Notes: generated by a model not told the origin, from the sequence alone. A DNA stretch of 64,000 nucleotides from Salsipaludibacter sp963812245 (GCA_963812245.1 CAWEUK010000002.1:496001-560000); one strand, 5' to 3'. Numbered from the stretch's first letter, positions 33,429 to 42,205 are shown. Made by a program: numbers and translations.

Positions 33429-33785
33429 TCAGGCGTCCGGAATCTCGCCGAGAGGTCGGACCTCCATCGATCCGTAGTGCGCGCCCGGGCACTTCGCGGC
33501 CCAGCGAATCGCCTCGTCGACATCGTCGACGTCGATGAGGTAGTAGCCGCCCAGGACTTCCTTGGTCTCGGCGAAGGGCCCGTCGGTCAGCACGGTCTCG
33601 TCGTTGCGCACCCGCACCGTGGTCGCTGTCTCGACGCCCTGGAGCGGTTCGCCACCAAGGTGGACGCCGGCATCCTGCATCTCGTTGGTGTAGTCGAACC
33701 ACGGCTGCATCATCGCCGCGAACTCCTCGGGTGTGCCCTCGGGTGGGGACTGCGGCTCGCTGTAGATCAAGAGCATGTACTTCAT
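33429..33785 (-). CDS. DGPF-motif YCII-related protein
   Basis: This 118-residue protein is a YCII-related (dimeric alpha/beta barrel) DGPF protein. The signature is VLTDGPFAETKEVLGGYYLIDV, near residues 70-91, followed by a typical WAAKCPGAHYGSMEVRP end. The chemistry of these proteins is unknown, but they accompany ECF42 sigma factors and are usually their main target. A GGAGG ribosome site precedes the ATG at 33785, and the sigma gene follows after four bases. Confidence 0.88.
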   Translation of the reverse strand: MKYMLLIYSEPQSPPEGTPEEFAAMMQPWFDYTNEMQDAGVHLGGEPLQGVETATTVRVRNDETVLTDGPFAETKEVLGGYYLIDVDDVDEAIRWAAKCPGAHYGSMEVRPLGEIPDA

Positions 33786-33948
33786 CGTGGGTTCCTCCCT
33801 GGTCGGCTGCGAGGTTCGCGTCAGCCGGTCGTCGTGTGCCCCTCCGGGCGATGAGTCGGCGGGTGCCGCTCGCCCGGTTGTCGTCGCCCAGCATTGCAGG
33901 CGGACAGGCACCTCCACAAGTGGGCGCTCGGTGCACGCAAGCGAGCGT

Positions 33949-34110
33949 TCAGTGCCGGCGCATGGGCAGGTTGGGCAGGTGGAACACCCGAAGGCGACGG
34001 CCGTCCAGCGCGCTGCGGAGGCCTCGTTGCGACCGTTGGTGCGCATCGACCGGAGGAAGATCCCGCGGGACAAGATCTCTTCGGCGAACCCGACCAGGAC
34101 GCCCGCAGGG
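33949..34110 (-). pseudogene. CPBP intramembrane protease remnant, frameshifted
   Basis: Reading leftward, one frame gives GFAEEILSRGIFLRS, the EExxxR motif of CPBP (CAAX/bacteriocin-processing) membrane proteases, and about 30 residues later AFG. At 33985-33986 the frame breaks: with one base missing, the other frame continues FHLPNLPMRRH and then stops. Joined, AFG-x-FHLPN is the second CPBP motif (FxxxH, HxxN). Upstream membrane helices are absent. This is a decayed fragment, not a gene. An intact CPBP protein lies at 41471. Confidence 0.5.
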
Positions 34111-34232
34111 TGCGAGTCTCCAGCGTCGGACGATGGATCATCGGACACCGTTGCCCCGTCTTCCGGACACCTGGTCCGGGCCCCCGTCATCGTCCTCGGA
34201 CGACCGGCACCACGCCGGTCTACGGGACGTAA

Positions 34233-34238
34233 TAGGGT
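34233..34238 (+). promoter_or_regulatory. aceE: -10 box TAGGGT before aceE
   Basis: TAGGGT lies 32 bases before the aceE ATG, with a GGAG ribosome site in between. No clear -35 element is visible. Confidence 0.42.
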
Positions 34239-34270
34239 GGAGGTCCAGCGAGCACGACCACGGAGCGACC

Positions 34271-37054
34271 ATGTCCGACACAGGTGCAACTGATGCCGGC
34301 GGCACCCCGATCATCACCGACGGGATTCCCGCGCAGTACCCCGACATCGACGAGCAGGAGACCCGCGAGTGGCTCGAGTCGCTCGACGCGGTCGCCCAGG
34401 ATCGTGGCCAGGGTCGCGGCCGCTACCTCCTGTTGCGCCTGCTCGAACGAGCACGCCAACTCAACATCGGCATCCCCAGCCTCACCTCCACGGACTACAT
34501 CAACACGATCGCCTCGGAGATGGAGCCGAAGTTTCCCGGTGACGAGCACATCGAGCGCCGCATCCGCGCCTACATCCGCTGGAACGCGGCCGTCATGGTC
34601 CACCGTGCCAACATCGTCCACGGTGTCGGTGGCCACATGGGCAGCTATGCGTCGGCAGCCAGCCTCTACGAGGTCGGCTTCAACCACTTCTTCCGTGGCA
34701 AGGACCACCCGGGCGGCGGCGACCAGATCTACATCCAGGGCCATGCCTCGCCGGGCATCTACGCACGCTCCTTCCTCGAAGGTCGCCTGACCACCGACCA
34801 GATGGATGCGTTCCGTCGCGAGGTCGAGCCGGGTGGACTGGCCAGTTACCCCCACCCCCGCCTGATGCCCGAGTACTGGGAGTTCCCCACGGTGTCGATG
34901 GGCTTCGCGGCGCTGCACTCGATCTACCAGGCCCGTGCGAATCGCTACATGCACAATCGCGGCATCAAGGACACCTCCCAACAGCACGTCTGGGCATTCC
35001 TGGGCGACGGCGAGACCGCCGAACCCGAGACGCTCGGCGCCCTCAACGTCGCCGCCCGCGAAGGGCTGGACAACCTCACCTTCGTCGTCAACTGCAACCT
35101 GCAGCAGTTGGATGGCCCGGTGCGCGGCAACGGCAAGATCATGCAGGAACTCGAGGGTGTGTTCCGTGGCGCCGGCTGGAACGTCATCAAGGTCGTCTGG
35201 GGCAGTGCCTGGGACGAACTGCTGGCCAAGGACGTCGACGGGTTGCTGGTCAACCGCATGAACGAGGTCAGTGACGGGCAGTTCCAGACCTACACGGTCA
35301 AGCCCGGCAGCTACATCCGCGAGGACTTCTTCGGTTCGGATCCGGCCCTCCTCAAGATGGTCGAGCACCTGTCCGACGAGGACCTCGAGAACCTCCCTCG
35401 GGGCGGCCACGACTATCGCAAGGTCTACGCGGCCTTCAAGGCCGCCACCGAGTTCCACGGTGGGCCGACCGTGATCCTGGCCCAGACCATCAAGGGGTGG
35501 ACGCTGGGGCCGGACTTCGAGGCCCGCAATGCCGTGCACCAGATGAAGAAGCTCAACGAGGCCGCGCTCAAGACGTTCCGCGATCGGCTGTACCTCGACA
35601 TCTCCGACGAGGAGATCGAGGACGACCTGCCGCCCTACATCACCTTCGACGAGGATTCCGAGGAGCAGCGCTACCTCATGGCACGCCGGGAGGAACTTGG
35701 CGGACCGGTGCCGGAACGCCGCGTGGACGTCACGATGCCGGAGTTGCCCGACGACTCGGTCTACGCATCCCTCAAGGAAGGGTCGGGCAACCAGGAAGTC
35801 GCCACGACGATGGCGTTGGTCCGGCTGTTCAAGGACCTGTTCCGTCACAAGGGATCCAAGGACGGTCCGGGTGGGATCGGCAAGCGCCTGGTCCCGATCA
35901 TCCCCGACGAGGCCCGCACCTTCGGCATGGACGCGATGTTCCCCACGCTGAAGTTGTACAGCCCGACCGAGCAGAACTTCGAGTCCGTCGACTCCGACCT
36001 GCTGCTGTCCTACAAGATGTCACCCAAGGGCCAGATCCTGCACGAGGGCATCACCGAGGCCGGCTCGATGGCCTCGTTCCATGCGATCGGGTCGAGCTAC
36101 TCGACCCATGGGGAAGTCCTGATCCCGCTGTACCTGTTCTACTCGATGTTCGGGTTCCAGCGCACCGGCGACCAGATCTGGTCGGCTGCCGACCAGCGCT
36201 GCCGTGGGTTCCTGATCGGCGCGACTGCCGGTGGCACCACGCTCAACGGCGAGGGCCTGCAGCACCAGGACCGGCACTCGCTGCTGCTGGCCCAGTCCAA
36301 CCCGGCGGTGGAGGCCTACGACGCCTCGTTCGCGTACGAGTTGGCCGTCCTGATGCAGAACGGCATCGAGCGGATGTTCTCAGACGTCACCGTCGAGGGT
36401 GGCGAGGACGTCATGTTCTACCTCACCGTCTACAACGAGCCACGCCTGCAACCCGCCATGCCCGAGGGCCTGGACCCGGCCGACATCGTGCGTGGGATCT
36501 ATCGCTATCGCGAGGGCTCGTCGGGCCAGCACGAGGCGCACATCCTGTCGTCGGGCACGATCATGTACGAGGCCCTGCGTGCCCAGGAGTTGCTGGCCGA
36601 GGACTTCGACATCAAGGCCGACGTGTGGTCGACCCCGGGCTGGAACCGGTTGCTGCGTGACGGCACCGAGTGCGAGGCCTGGAACCGGATGAACCCGAAT
36701 GCCGACGAACCCCTGGTGCCCGAGATCCTGACGGCGCTCGAGGGCACCAACGGTCCCTACATCGCCGTGTCGGACTGGCTCAAGGCCACGCCGGTGCAGA
36801 TCGCCGACTGGATCCCGGGCCGCTTCGCCGTGCTGGGCACCGACGGCTTCGGTCGCTCCGACACGCGGGAGCAGTTGCGCCGATTCCACCGCATCGATGC
36901 GGAGTCGATCGTGGTGTCGGTGCTGGCCGAGTTGGCGGCGGAGGGAACCGTGGAGGCGTCGCTGGTGGCGGATGCCATCACCAAGTACGAACTCGACCAA
37001 CTGCAACGCTGGCCGTTCATCGGCAACCGACAAACCGGTGACGTCACCTTCTGA
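34271..37054 (+). CDS. aceE: pyruvate dehydrogenase E1, homodimeric type
   Basis: AceE is the thiamine-diphosphate-dependent E1 of the pyruvate dehydrogenase complex; it decarboxylates pyruvate and acetylates the E2 lipoyl group. This 927-residue protein is full length. Landmarks are GHASPGIYARSFLEGRL, the ThDP/Mg motif starting GDGE at residue 245 and closing NCNLQQLDG, ITEAGSMASFHAIGSSYSTHG, and the C-terminal DGFGRSDTREQLRRFHRID with the E2-contact and transketolase C-domain features. The ATG at 34271 follows GGAG by six bases. No E2 or E3 gene is near. The stop overlaps the next ATG (TGATG), linking it to a small membrane protein and a cytochrome b561. Confidence 0.95.
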   Translation: MSDTGATDAGGTPIITDGIPAQYPDIDEQETREWLESLDAVAQDRGQGRGRYLLLRLLERARQLNIGIPSLTSTDYINTIASEMEPKFPGDEHIERRIRAYIRWNAAVMVHRANIVHGVGGHMGSYASAASLYEVGFNHFFRGKDHPGGGDQIYIQGHASPGIYARSFLEGRLTTDQMDAFRREVEPGGLASYPHPRLMPEYWEFPTVSMGFAALHSIYQARANRYMHNRGIKDTSQQHVWAFLGDGETAEPETLGALNVAAREGLDNLTFVVNCNLQQLDGPVRGNGKIMQELEGVFRGAGWNVIKVVWGSAWDELLAKDVDGLLVNRMNEVSDGQFQTYTVKPGSYIREDFFGSDPALLKMVEHLSDEDLENLPRGGHDYRKVYAAFKAATEFHGGPTVILAQTIKGWTLGPDFEARNAVHQMKKLNEAALKTFRDRLYLDISDEEIEDDLPPYITFDEDSEEQRYLMARREELGGPVPERRVDVTMPELPDDSVYASLKEGSGNQEVATTMALVRLFKDLFRHKGSKDGPGGIGKRLVPIIPDEARTFGMDAMFPTLKLYSPTEQNFESVDSDLLLSYKMSPKGQILHEGITEAGSMASFHAIGSSYSTHGEVLIPLYLFYSMFGFQRTGDQIWSAADQRCRGFLIGATAGGTTLNGEGLQHQDRHSLLLAQSNPAVEAYDASFAYELAVLMQNGIERMFSDVTVEGGEDVMFYLTVYNEPRLQPAMPEGLDPADIVRGIYRYREGSSGQHEAHILSSGTIMYEALRAQELLAEDFDIKADVWSTPGWNRLLRDGTECEAWNRMNPNADEPLVPEILTALEGTNGPYIAVSDWLKATPVQIADWIPGRFAVLGTDGFGRSDTREQLRRFHRIDAESIVVSVLAELAAEGTVEASLVADAITKYELDQLQRWPFIGNRQTGDVTF

Positions 37055-37329
37055 TGGCGAGTCGGCCCGGTGACAGCGGCCAGTCCGGTGGCGAAGGTGT
37101 GCCACCGATGGCCGCTGTGCTGTTGATCGGCAACCTGTTCGTCCTCGTTGGCCTGCTCCTCGTCGACTCGACCGTCATCCGGATCGTCCTGCTGCTCGTG
37201 GCTGCGGCGATGCTCGGTGGCGGCATCCTGATCCTGTCGCGCCACGCTGCCCGGCTCAAGGCCATCCACGGTGGCACGGGTGCGGACGATGCGAGTGTCG
37301 AGGAGCAGGTCCGCGATGGGGACGCCTGA
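37054..37329 (+). CDS. small two-helix membrane protein
   Basis: I do not recognise this 91-residue protein beyond its layout. A short Gly/Ser-rich cytoplasmic start precedes two adjacent hydrophobic helices (AAVLLIGNLFVLVGLLLV and VIRIVLLLVAAAMLGGGILIL, residues about 19-62). A basic SRHAARLKA and an acidic tail follow. The ATG overlaps the aceE stop by one base, and its own end overlaps the cytochrome gene start by 14 bases. It is probably an inner-membrane partner expressed with them. Confidence 0.72.
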   Translation: MASRPGDSGQSGGEGVPPMAAVLLIGNLFVLVGLLLVDSTVIRIVLLLVAAAMLGGGILILSRHAARLKAIHGGTGADDASVEEQVRDGDA

Positions 37330-37867
37330 GGGGTACGCGCTCGGCACCCGTGTGCTGCACTGGACGATGTTCATCGCCCTGGCCTGCCAGTTCGCGCTGG
37401 GCTGGGCCCTGACCAGGGCCGACGACCTGTTGGAACCCGTTGTCGCCTGCTGCCTGGGTGGCGACGAGGACGTCATGGTCGTGGCACACGTCGTGCTGGG
37501 CGTGGTCATCCTGGTGCTGGCGATCGTGCGCCTGGGTTGGCGACTGATGACCGACCTGCCGCCGTGGGCGCCCGGGCTGTCGGCCACCGAGCGACGGGTC
37601 GTCCACGTCGTGGAACTGGTGCTCTACGCCTGCATGTTCCTGATTCCGCTGACCGGCCTGGGACTGTTCCTGCTCTCCGGTGAGGACTTCGACATCGGTG
37701 GTGGACGCGAGTTCGTGGGACCGTGGGAGGTGGGCGACGACGACGTGTGGCTGGCCGCCCACGTCGCGACCCAGGTCACCTTCCTGGTGGCCTTCTGCGT
37801 CCACATGGGGATGGTCGTCCGCCACACCGTCCTGCGCCGCGAGCACTACCTGTCACGGATGCTGTGA
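37316..37867 (+). CDS. cytochrome b561-like membrane haem protein
   Basis: This 183-residue protein has four transmembrane helices in the cytochrome b561/b-N-terminal pattern. Probable haem-ligand histidines lie in RVLHWTMF (helix 1), VVAHVVLGVV (helix 2), VVHVVELVLY (helix 3) and AAHVATQVTF/FCVHMGMV (helix 4). Such proteins move electrons across or along the membrane, commonly from quinol or a soluble donor. The ATG at 37316 follows AGGAG and lies inside the end of the upstream gene. Tandem repeats follow the stop. Coupling to aceE is unusual. Confidence 0.85.
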   Translation: MGTPEGYALGTRVLHWTMFIALACQFALGWALTRADDLLEPVVACCLGGDEDVMVVAHVVLGVVILVLAIVRLGWRLMTDLPPWAPGLSATERRVVHVVELVLYACMFLIPLTGLGLFLLSGEDFDIGGGREFVGPWEVGDDDVWLAAHVATQVTFLVAFCVHMGMVVRHTVLRREHYLSRML

Positions 37868-37900
37868 CCACGGCGCGGGCCGGTGCGTCCGGCTGAAGCC

Positions 37901-37981
37901 TTCGGGCCGGTGCGTTCGGGCCGGTGCGTTCGGGGCCGGTGCGTTCGGGCCGGTGCGTTCGGGCCGGTGCGTTCGGGCCGG
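37901..37981. repeat. 14-bp tandem repeat between convergent genes
   Basis: The unit TTCGGGCCGGTGCG occurs five times in a row (37901-37971; the third copy has an extra G), then once partially. A degenerate copy starts near 37877. There are no spacers, so it is not CRISPR. It fills most of the 142-base gap between the cytochrome b561 gene and the leftward old yellow enzyme gene, where it may act as a terminator or simply be a slippage product. Confidence 0.85.
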
Positions 37982-38009
37982 GCAGCTGGGTCGCGACGTG
38001 GTCACGGGG

Positions 38010-39161
38010 TCATGCCGCGGTCGCGTCCTCCCCGGCGGCGTCGTCCCGCGACGCTGCGGCCGGTGGCGTGGCGCCGTGGTCGCGTTCGACCAGTGTCGGG
38101 TAGTCGGTGTAGCCGGTGGCACCGCCGGCGTAGAAGGTGTCCTCGTCGGGCTCGTTGAGGGGAGCGTCCAGCCGGAACCGGTCGACGAGGTCCGGGTTCG
38201 CCAAGAACAGCCGGCCGTAGGCCACTGCGTCGACGCGTCCTGCCGACACCGCATCCATCCCATCGGCGCGGGTGTAGTTGCCGTTGCCGACGAGCGGGAT
38301 GTCGGTGTGCTCGCGCAGCAGTGCCGTTCGTGGGTCGTCGCGCCGAGTGCTGCCACTGCCGCGGAACTGCTCCACCACGTGCAGCCAGGCCAGGTCGGCC
38401 GGAAGCGTCGTGGCCAGGTGGCGCAGCATCGGGGCGGGGTCGGGTTCGGTGGCCCCGGAGGTCCCGTTGCCCAGCGACAGGCGGATGCCGATGCGATCGT
38501 GGGGCACCTCGTCGGCGACGGCGTCCACGATCTCGAGCAGCAGGCGGGCGCGGTTGGCGACCGAACCGCCGTAGTCGTCGTGGCGGTCGTTGAGGTCAGA
38601 CGACAGGAACTGCTCGATCAGGTAGCCGTTGGCGCCGTGGATCTCGACGGCATCGAAGCCGGCCGCCATGGCGCGGCGGGCGGCGCCGCGGTAGTCGTCC
38701 AGGAGTCGCGGGATCTCGTCGGTGCCCAGCGGCCGCGGTGTCGAGGCCGGCTCGAAGCCGTCGGGGGTGTAGACCTGCGCGTCCGCGGCAGTGGACCCGG
38801 ACGACACGGGTGGCTCGCCGTCGTGGAACCACGTGTGGGACACCCTGCCGACGTGCCACAACTGGACGGCGATGCGACCGCCGGCCTCGTGCACGGCATC
38901 GGTGACGGCGCGCCAGCCCTCGACGTGACCGTCGGACCACAGTCCCGGGGTCTTGACGTAGCCGATGGCCTCGCGCGAGATGACGGTCGCCTCGGAGATG
39001 ACGAGCCCGGCGCCGGCGCGCTGGCGGTAGTAGTCGACGTGCAGGTCGCCCGGTGTCCGGGTCGCCTCGTCGGCGCGGCTGCGTGTCAAGGGTGCCATCA
39101 GGACCCGGTTGGGCAGGTCGAGTGCCCCAAGGGTCACGGGCGTGAACAAGTCGGGTGCCAT
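38010..39161 (-). CDS. old yellow enzyme family NADH:flavin oxidoreductase
   Basis: This 383-residue TIM-barrel flavoprotein belongs to the old yellow enzyme family (NemA-like alkene reductases), which reduces activated C=C bonds with NAD(P)H and FMN. Landmarks are RVLMAPLTRSRA, the WHVGRVSH substrate segment, EIHGANGYLIEQFLS with the paired His/Asn, DDYGGSVANRARLL, and the C-terminal VAYGRLFLANPDL and YTDYPTL. Physiological substrates are unknown; relatives detoxify quinones, enones or nitroesters. The ATG at 39161 follows AGGAA. The last 25 residues are Ala/Asp-rich. Confidence 0.93.
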   Translation of the reverse strand: MAPDLFTPVTLGALDLPNRVLMAPLTRSRADEATRTPGDLHVDYYRQRAGAGLVISEATVISREAIGYVKTPGLWSDGHVEGWRAVTDAVHEAGGRIAVQLWHVGRVSHTWFHDGEPPVSSGSTAADAQVYTPDGFEPASTPRPLGTDEIPRLLDDYRGAARRAMAAGFDAVEIHGANGYLIEQFLSSDLNDRHDDYGGSVANRARLLLEIVDAVADEVPHDRIGIRLSLGNGTSGATEPDPAPMLRHLATTLPADLAWLHVVEQFRGSGSTRRDDPRTALLREHTDIPLVGNGNYTRADGMDAVSAGRVDAVAYGRLFLANPDLVDRFRLDAPLNEPDEDTFYAGGATGYTDYPTLVERDHGATPPAAASRDDAAGEDATAA

Positions 39162-39357
39162 GGGTGGGTTCCTGGGTCGCGTGTCACCAGTCAATGCGAT
39201 CGCGGCCGGTCGGACCACGCCCCAGGACCCGCCATCGGGACGGGATGTGGGGGAATACGGCCAGTCGGCCGGCTGGACTTGTCCGCAGCCCGGTGGTCTG
39301 GTACCAACAGGGGCGGAGTTCCACCGTTGTCGTTCTCGTCGTTCCCAGGAGTCGCCC

Positions 39358-40011
39358 GTGGGCCAGTTGACCTTCTACTACGGGACGATGAACTGTGGAA
39401 AGTCCACGCTGGCCCTCCAGATGCACCACAACGCCCGCAATGCCGGCAAATCGGTGCTGTTGTTCTCCAAGCTCGACCGCGAGGGCGCGGTCATCTCGTC
39501 ACGCATCGGCCTGTCCGCGCCGGCCACGACCGTCGACGACGACCTGCATGTGCACGACCACGTGGTCGCGCTGTTGGAAGCCGGGCAGGTCGTCGACGAG
39601 GTCATCGTCGATGAGGCACAGTTCCTGGGTGCCTGGCAGGTCGACCACCTCGCCAGGCTGGCGGACGAACGCGACCTCGAGGTGCGGTGCTTCGGGCTGC
39701 TCTCGGACTTCCAGACCAGGCTCTTCCCAGCGTCACAGCGGCTGCTCGAACTCGCAGATCGCCGCGAGGAACTGCAGCTCGACGCCCGCTGTTGGTGCGG
39801 CGCCAGGGCCATCCACAACGCTCGCACCCTCAACGGCCGGATCGTGCGGGAGGGGGCCCAGGTCGTCGTCGGTGACGTCGATGACAGCGTGGTCGCCTAC
39901 GAGGTGCTGTGTCGCAGCCATCACCGCGACGGCGTGACCCGCGCGACGGCCGACGGCGAGGAATCCGCGCCCACGGGATTCACCCGGGTCGGGTCAGTGA
40001 GCGCGGGCTGA
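39358..40011 (+). CDS. tdk: thymidine kinase
   Basis: Tdk phosphorylates thymidine to dTMP in nucleoside salvage. The 217-residue protein has a P-loop GTMNCGKS at residues 9-16, the Asp/Glu region VIVDEAQFL and the lasso-like segment CFGLLSDFQTRLFPAS. Type II TK zinc-ribbon cysteines (CWCGARA, later CRSHH) are also visible. The GTG at 39358 follows AGGAG by six or seven bases. The C-terminal 30 residues extend past the family core. It is divergent from the old yellow enzyme gene. Confidence 0.93.
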   Translation: MGQLTFYYGTMNCGKSTLALQMHHNARNAGKSVLLFSKLDREGAVISSRIGLSAPATTVDDDLHVHDHVVALLEAGQVVDEVIVDEAQFLGAWQVDHLARLADERDLEVRCFGLLSDFQTRLFPASQRLLELADRREELQLDARCWCGARAIHNARTLNGRIVREGAQVVVGDVDDSVVAYEVLCRSHHRDGVTRATADGEESAPTGFTRVGSVSAG

Positions 40012-40138
40012 CGAGGCGATGCCGGGCGCCTGTCCGGCCGGTGACCTCACCTGACGTGCCGGGGAGCCATGGCGAGAACCTGGCTGCCCCTAACCAGTCC
40101 CGGCTGCCCGCGGCCCACGGCCCGTGGTCGGACCGCGA

Positions 40139-41362
40139 TCAGAAGTAGTCGCGCAGGAACGGTGTCGGACCAGCGAACACCGACCCCAGGAGTTCGAGGA
40201 AGTCGGCGTCGCACCCGGTCAGTCGCCCGGCCCGGGAGAGCAGCCACGGTGAGGCGAAGCCGGTGTACATCGCCGACAACGCCCCGATGTCGACGGCGGC
40301 CACACGTGCGCCCGACCCGTGGCCTCCATGACCGGTCGGGTCGGCCTGGCGTGGCCGGGTGAGTTGCGCGGCGCCCTCGGCCACCTCCAGCACCCAGGCG
40401 CCGTCGTTGGAGGGGCGACGGGGGTCACGGATGACGAGTGGGACGGTTGCCGTCGTGTCCGGCCACCCGCGGGCCGCGATGGCGGCGGGGGCATCGACCA
40501 GTCGGGTCATCCACGCGTGGGAACTCGCCGAGTCCTCCGGCAGGGTGCGCGGCAGGGCCAACAGCAGCGGATCGGCCGGTTGGGAATTGAAGGTCGTCGT
40601 CGACGCCACGGAATGGTTGGCCGCCACGACCGCCCACAGCGCCAACTCGGCGTCGCGATCGGCGCCGTACAGGTGCAGGACTCGGAGGCCGAAGGCGTCC
40701 GTGGGTGCCGTCCCCGAGACCTTGACCGCCAGCAGCAGGCCGACCACCTCAGCGCCGCGCACGGCCACGAAGGACAGTTCGGGTTCGTCGGGGTCCGGCG
40801 TGAGCATCCGTCGCAGCCAGCGCCGCGAGGCTGCCAGGCCACCAGGCTCCCGGAGGGTGATGGCGTTGTGCAGCGCAAGCACGTCGTCGAGATCGTCGAG
40901 GAGGAACAGCCGGACCTCCACGTCGGATGGCGCTGGCAGGTCGAGCAGGTCGCGGGTCGCGATGGTTCGACGGACGTGCATGCCGGCAACCTCCCACCCC
41001 CAGGCGCGGTACGGCGCCGGGGTGGACGGGTACAGCGTCGACACGGGCAACCCGCGATCGGCCAGCATGTCCAGGCCCGCGGCCAGCAGTGCCGAGCCGA
41101 CCCCTCGGCGGCGGTGTTCGGGTGCGACGACGACACCCGCGACGCCGCCCATGGGCACGACCCGCCCCCCGAACGCCTGGCCGAACGGCCACGCCGTGAG
41201 GTGCCCGACGACGCGGCCTTCCTCGACGGCGACCAGGCGGTGGTCGTCGGGTGCGTAGATGTCGGTGCCGTCGAACTCCACGTGCATGGCGGTCGAGAAT
41301 GCGACGACTCGGAGGTCCAGCGCCGCCTGGGCGTCGTCGGGTCGAAATGCACGCACCTGCAT
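40139..41362 (-). CDS. Eis-like GNAT N-acetyltransferase
   Basis: This 407-residue protein has the Eis organisation: an N-terminal GNAT domain with acetyl-CoA loop VVAPEHRRRGVGSALL, a second GNAT-like domain, and a C-terminal sterol-carrier-like domain ending FLRDYF. The C-terminal carboxylate and the Tyr in SAMYTGF fit the family's catalytic features. Eis enzymes acetylate amines of aminoglycosides, polyamines or peptides; the native substrate here is unknown. The ATG at 41362 opens directly with MQVRAFRPDD. A TAGGGT box lies 68 bases upstream on the minus strand. Confidence 0.88.
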   Translation of the reverse strand: MQVRAFRPDDAQAALDLRVVAFSTAMHVEFDGTDIYAPDDHRLVAVEEGRVVGHLTAWPFGQAFGGRVVPMGGVAGVVVAPEHRRRGVGSALLAAGLDMLADRGLPVSTLYPSTPAPYRAWGWEVAGMHVRRTIATRDLLDLPAPSDVEVRLFLLDDLDDVLALHNAITLREPGGLAASRRWLRRMLTPDPDEPELSFVAVRGAEVVGLLLAVKVSGTAPTDAFGLRVLHLYGADRDAELALWAVVAANHSVASTTTFNSQPADPLLLALPRTLPEDSASSHAWMTRLVDAPAAIAARGWPDTTATVPLVIRDPRRPSNDGAWVLEVAEGAAQLTRPRQADPTGHGGHGSGARVAAVDIGALSAMYTGFASPWLLSRAGRLTGCDADFLELLGSVFAGPTPFLRDYF

Positions 41363-41470
41363 GGCTGCCTCCGCCGTCGCGGCCTGGTCCGGGCAACGTC
41401 CGCTGACGCGCCCGGGGACGGCCATGCCGAACCCTAATCGCGGCGTTGCATCACCGCTGGACGCCGTGCC

Positions 41471-42193
41471 TCACGCGGTGATGTCGAGGATCCACGGCAG
41501 GACGAACAGCATCGACGACGACCAGGTGACGTGGGTCAGCGTCGGTGCCAGGATCCCGCCCGTCACCCGACGTTGCAGCCCGACGAGCAGACCCAGGACC
41601 AGTGCGGCGAACACGAGCATGAGGTTGCCGGTGGCCACCGTGGTCAGCCCGTACAGCATGGTCGAGATCGCCACGGGATGCCGGCGTCCGATCGCGGCGA
41701 ACAGGGCGCCTCGGAAGAACAGTTCCTCGGCCACGCCGTTGACCACGGTGATCGCAAGGACCAGGGGAAGCGACGCGAACAGGGCATGGTCCAGGACGTC
41801 GCTGATGGCGTCACGGATGGCGGGGACCTGGGTCACGACCAGTGCGCCCAGCGCGAACACGCCGACCGCCACCAGCCCGACCCCGATCGGCTGCAGGATC
41901 GGGCGGGTCAGCCGTCCGTCGTCGACGTCGCGGATGTAGCCCAGGTGCAGGGGGCCCGACAGGAACGATCCGATGACCCAGACCGCGGCGAGGGCGATCG
42001 TTGCCGGATAGAAGCGGACGTCACCGGGTGGCAGTCCCAGGGAGTAGCCCAGCACGATCGCACCGACCACGACGGTGATGGCAGCCACGATCCGGCGACG
42101 GCGGAACTCGGCGTCCGATTGGTGGTGGTCGCGGGGGACTGGCTCGACCAGCGAGTTGCGCAGCACCCCCTCGACGCGCTGCGTGATGTCCAT
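41471..42193 (-). CDS. CPBP family intramembrane metalloprotease
   Basis: This 240-residue protein has about seven membrane helices and the CPBP (Abi/CAAX protease-like) motifs: GVAEELFFRG and, near the end, LTHVTWSS. The first 35 residues are cytoplasmic and basic. Family members cleave prenylated or peptide substrates in the membrane, or act without protease activity; the substrate is unknown. A TAGGTT box ends six bases before the ATG, implying a leaderless transcript. A frameshifted relative lies near 33949-34110. Confidence 0.86.
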   Translation of the reverse strand: MDITQRVEGVLRNSLVEPVPRDHHQSDAEFRRRRIVAAITVVVGAIVLGYSLGLPPGDVRFYPATIALAAVWVIGSFLSGPLHLGYIRDVDDGRLTRPILQPIGVGLVAVGVFALGALVVTQVPAIRDAISDVLDHALFASLPLVLAITVVNGVAEELFFRGALFAAIGRRHPVAISTMLYGLTTVATGNLMLVFAALVLGLLVGLQRRVTGGILAPTLTHVTWSSSMLFVLPWILDITA

Positions 42194-42199
42194 GCGCAG

Positions 42200-42205
42200 A
42201 ACCTA
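42200..42205 (-). promoter_or_regulatory. -10 box TAGGTT for leaderless CPBP transcript
   Basis: Minus-strand TAGGTT is followed by six bases and then the ATG at 42193, the spacing expected when transcription starts at the start codon. Confidence 0.38.

Larger units (their letters stand above)
33786..34270. other. 485-bp region upstream of aceE and the DGPF-sigma operon
   Basis: No intact gene is visible here. It holds a truncated, frameshifted CPBP protease remnant on the minus strand (about 33949-34110), a TAGGGT box for aceE (34233-34238) and presumably the promoter of the leftward DGPF-sigma operon. Confidence 0.5.

Noticed and set aside
33775..34293. Rightward 172-codon frame across the region before aceE
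   Set aside because: Crosses the aceE start in another frame and shows no family features; the CPBP remnant on the other strand explains the local sequence better.
37901..37981. Direct repeats resembling a CRISPR array
   Set aside because: Units are 14 bp and contiguous with no spacers, and no cas genes are present; this is a simple tandem repeat.
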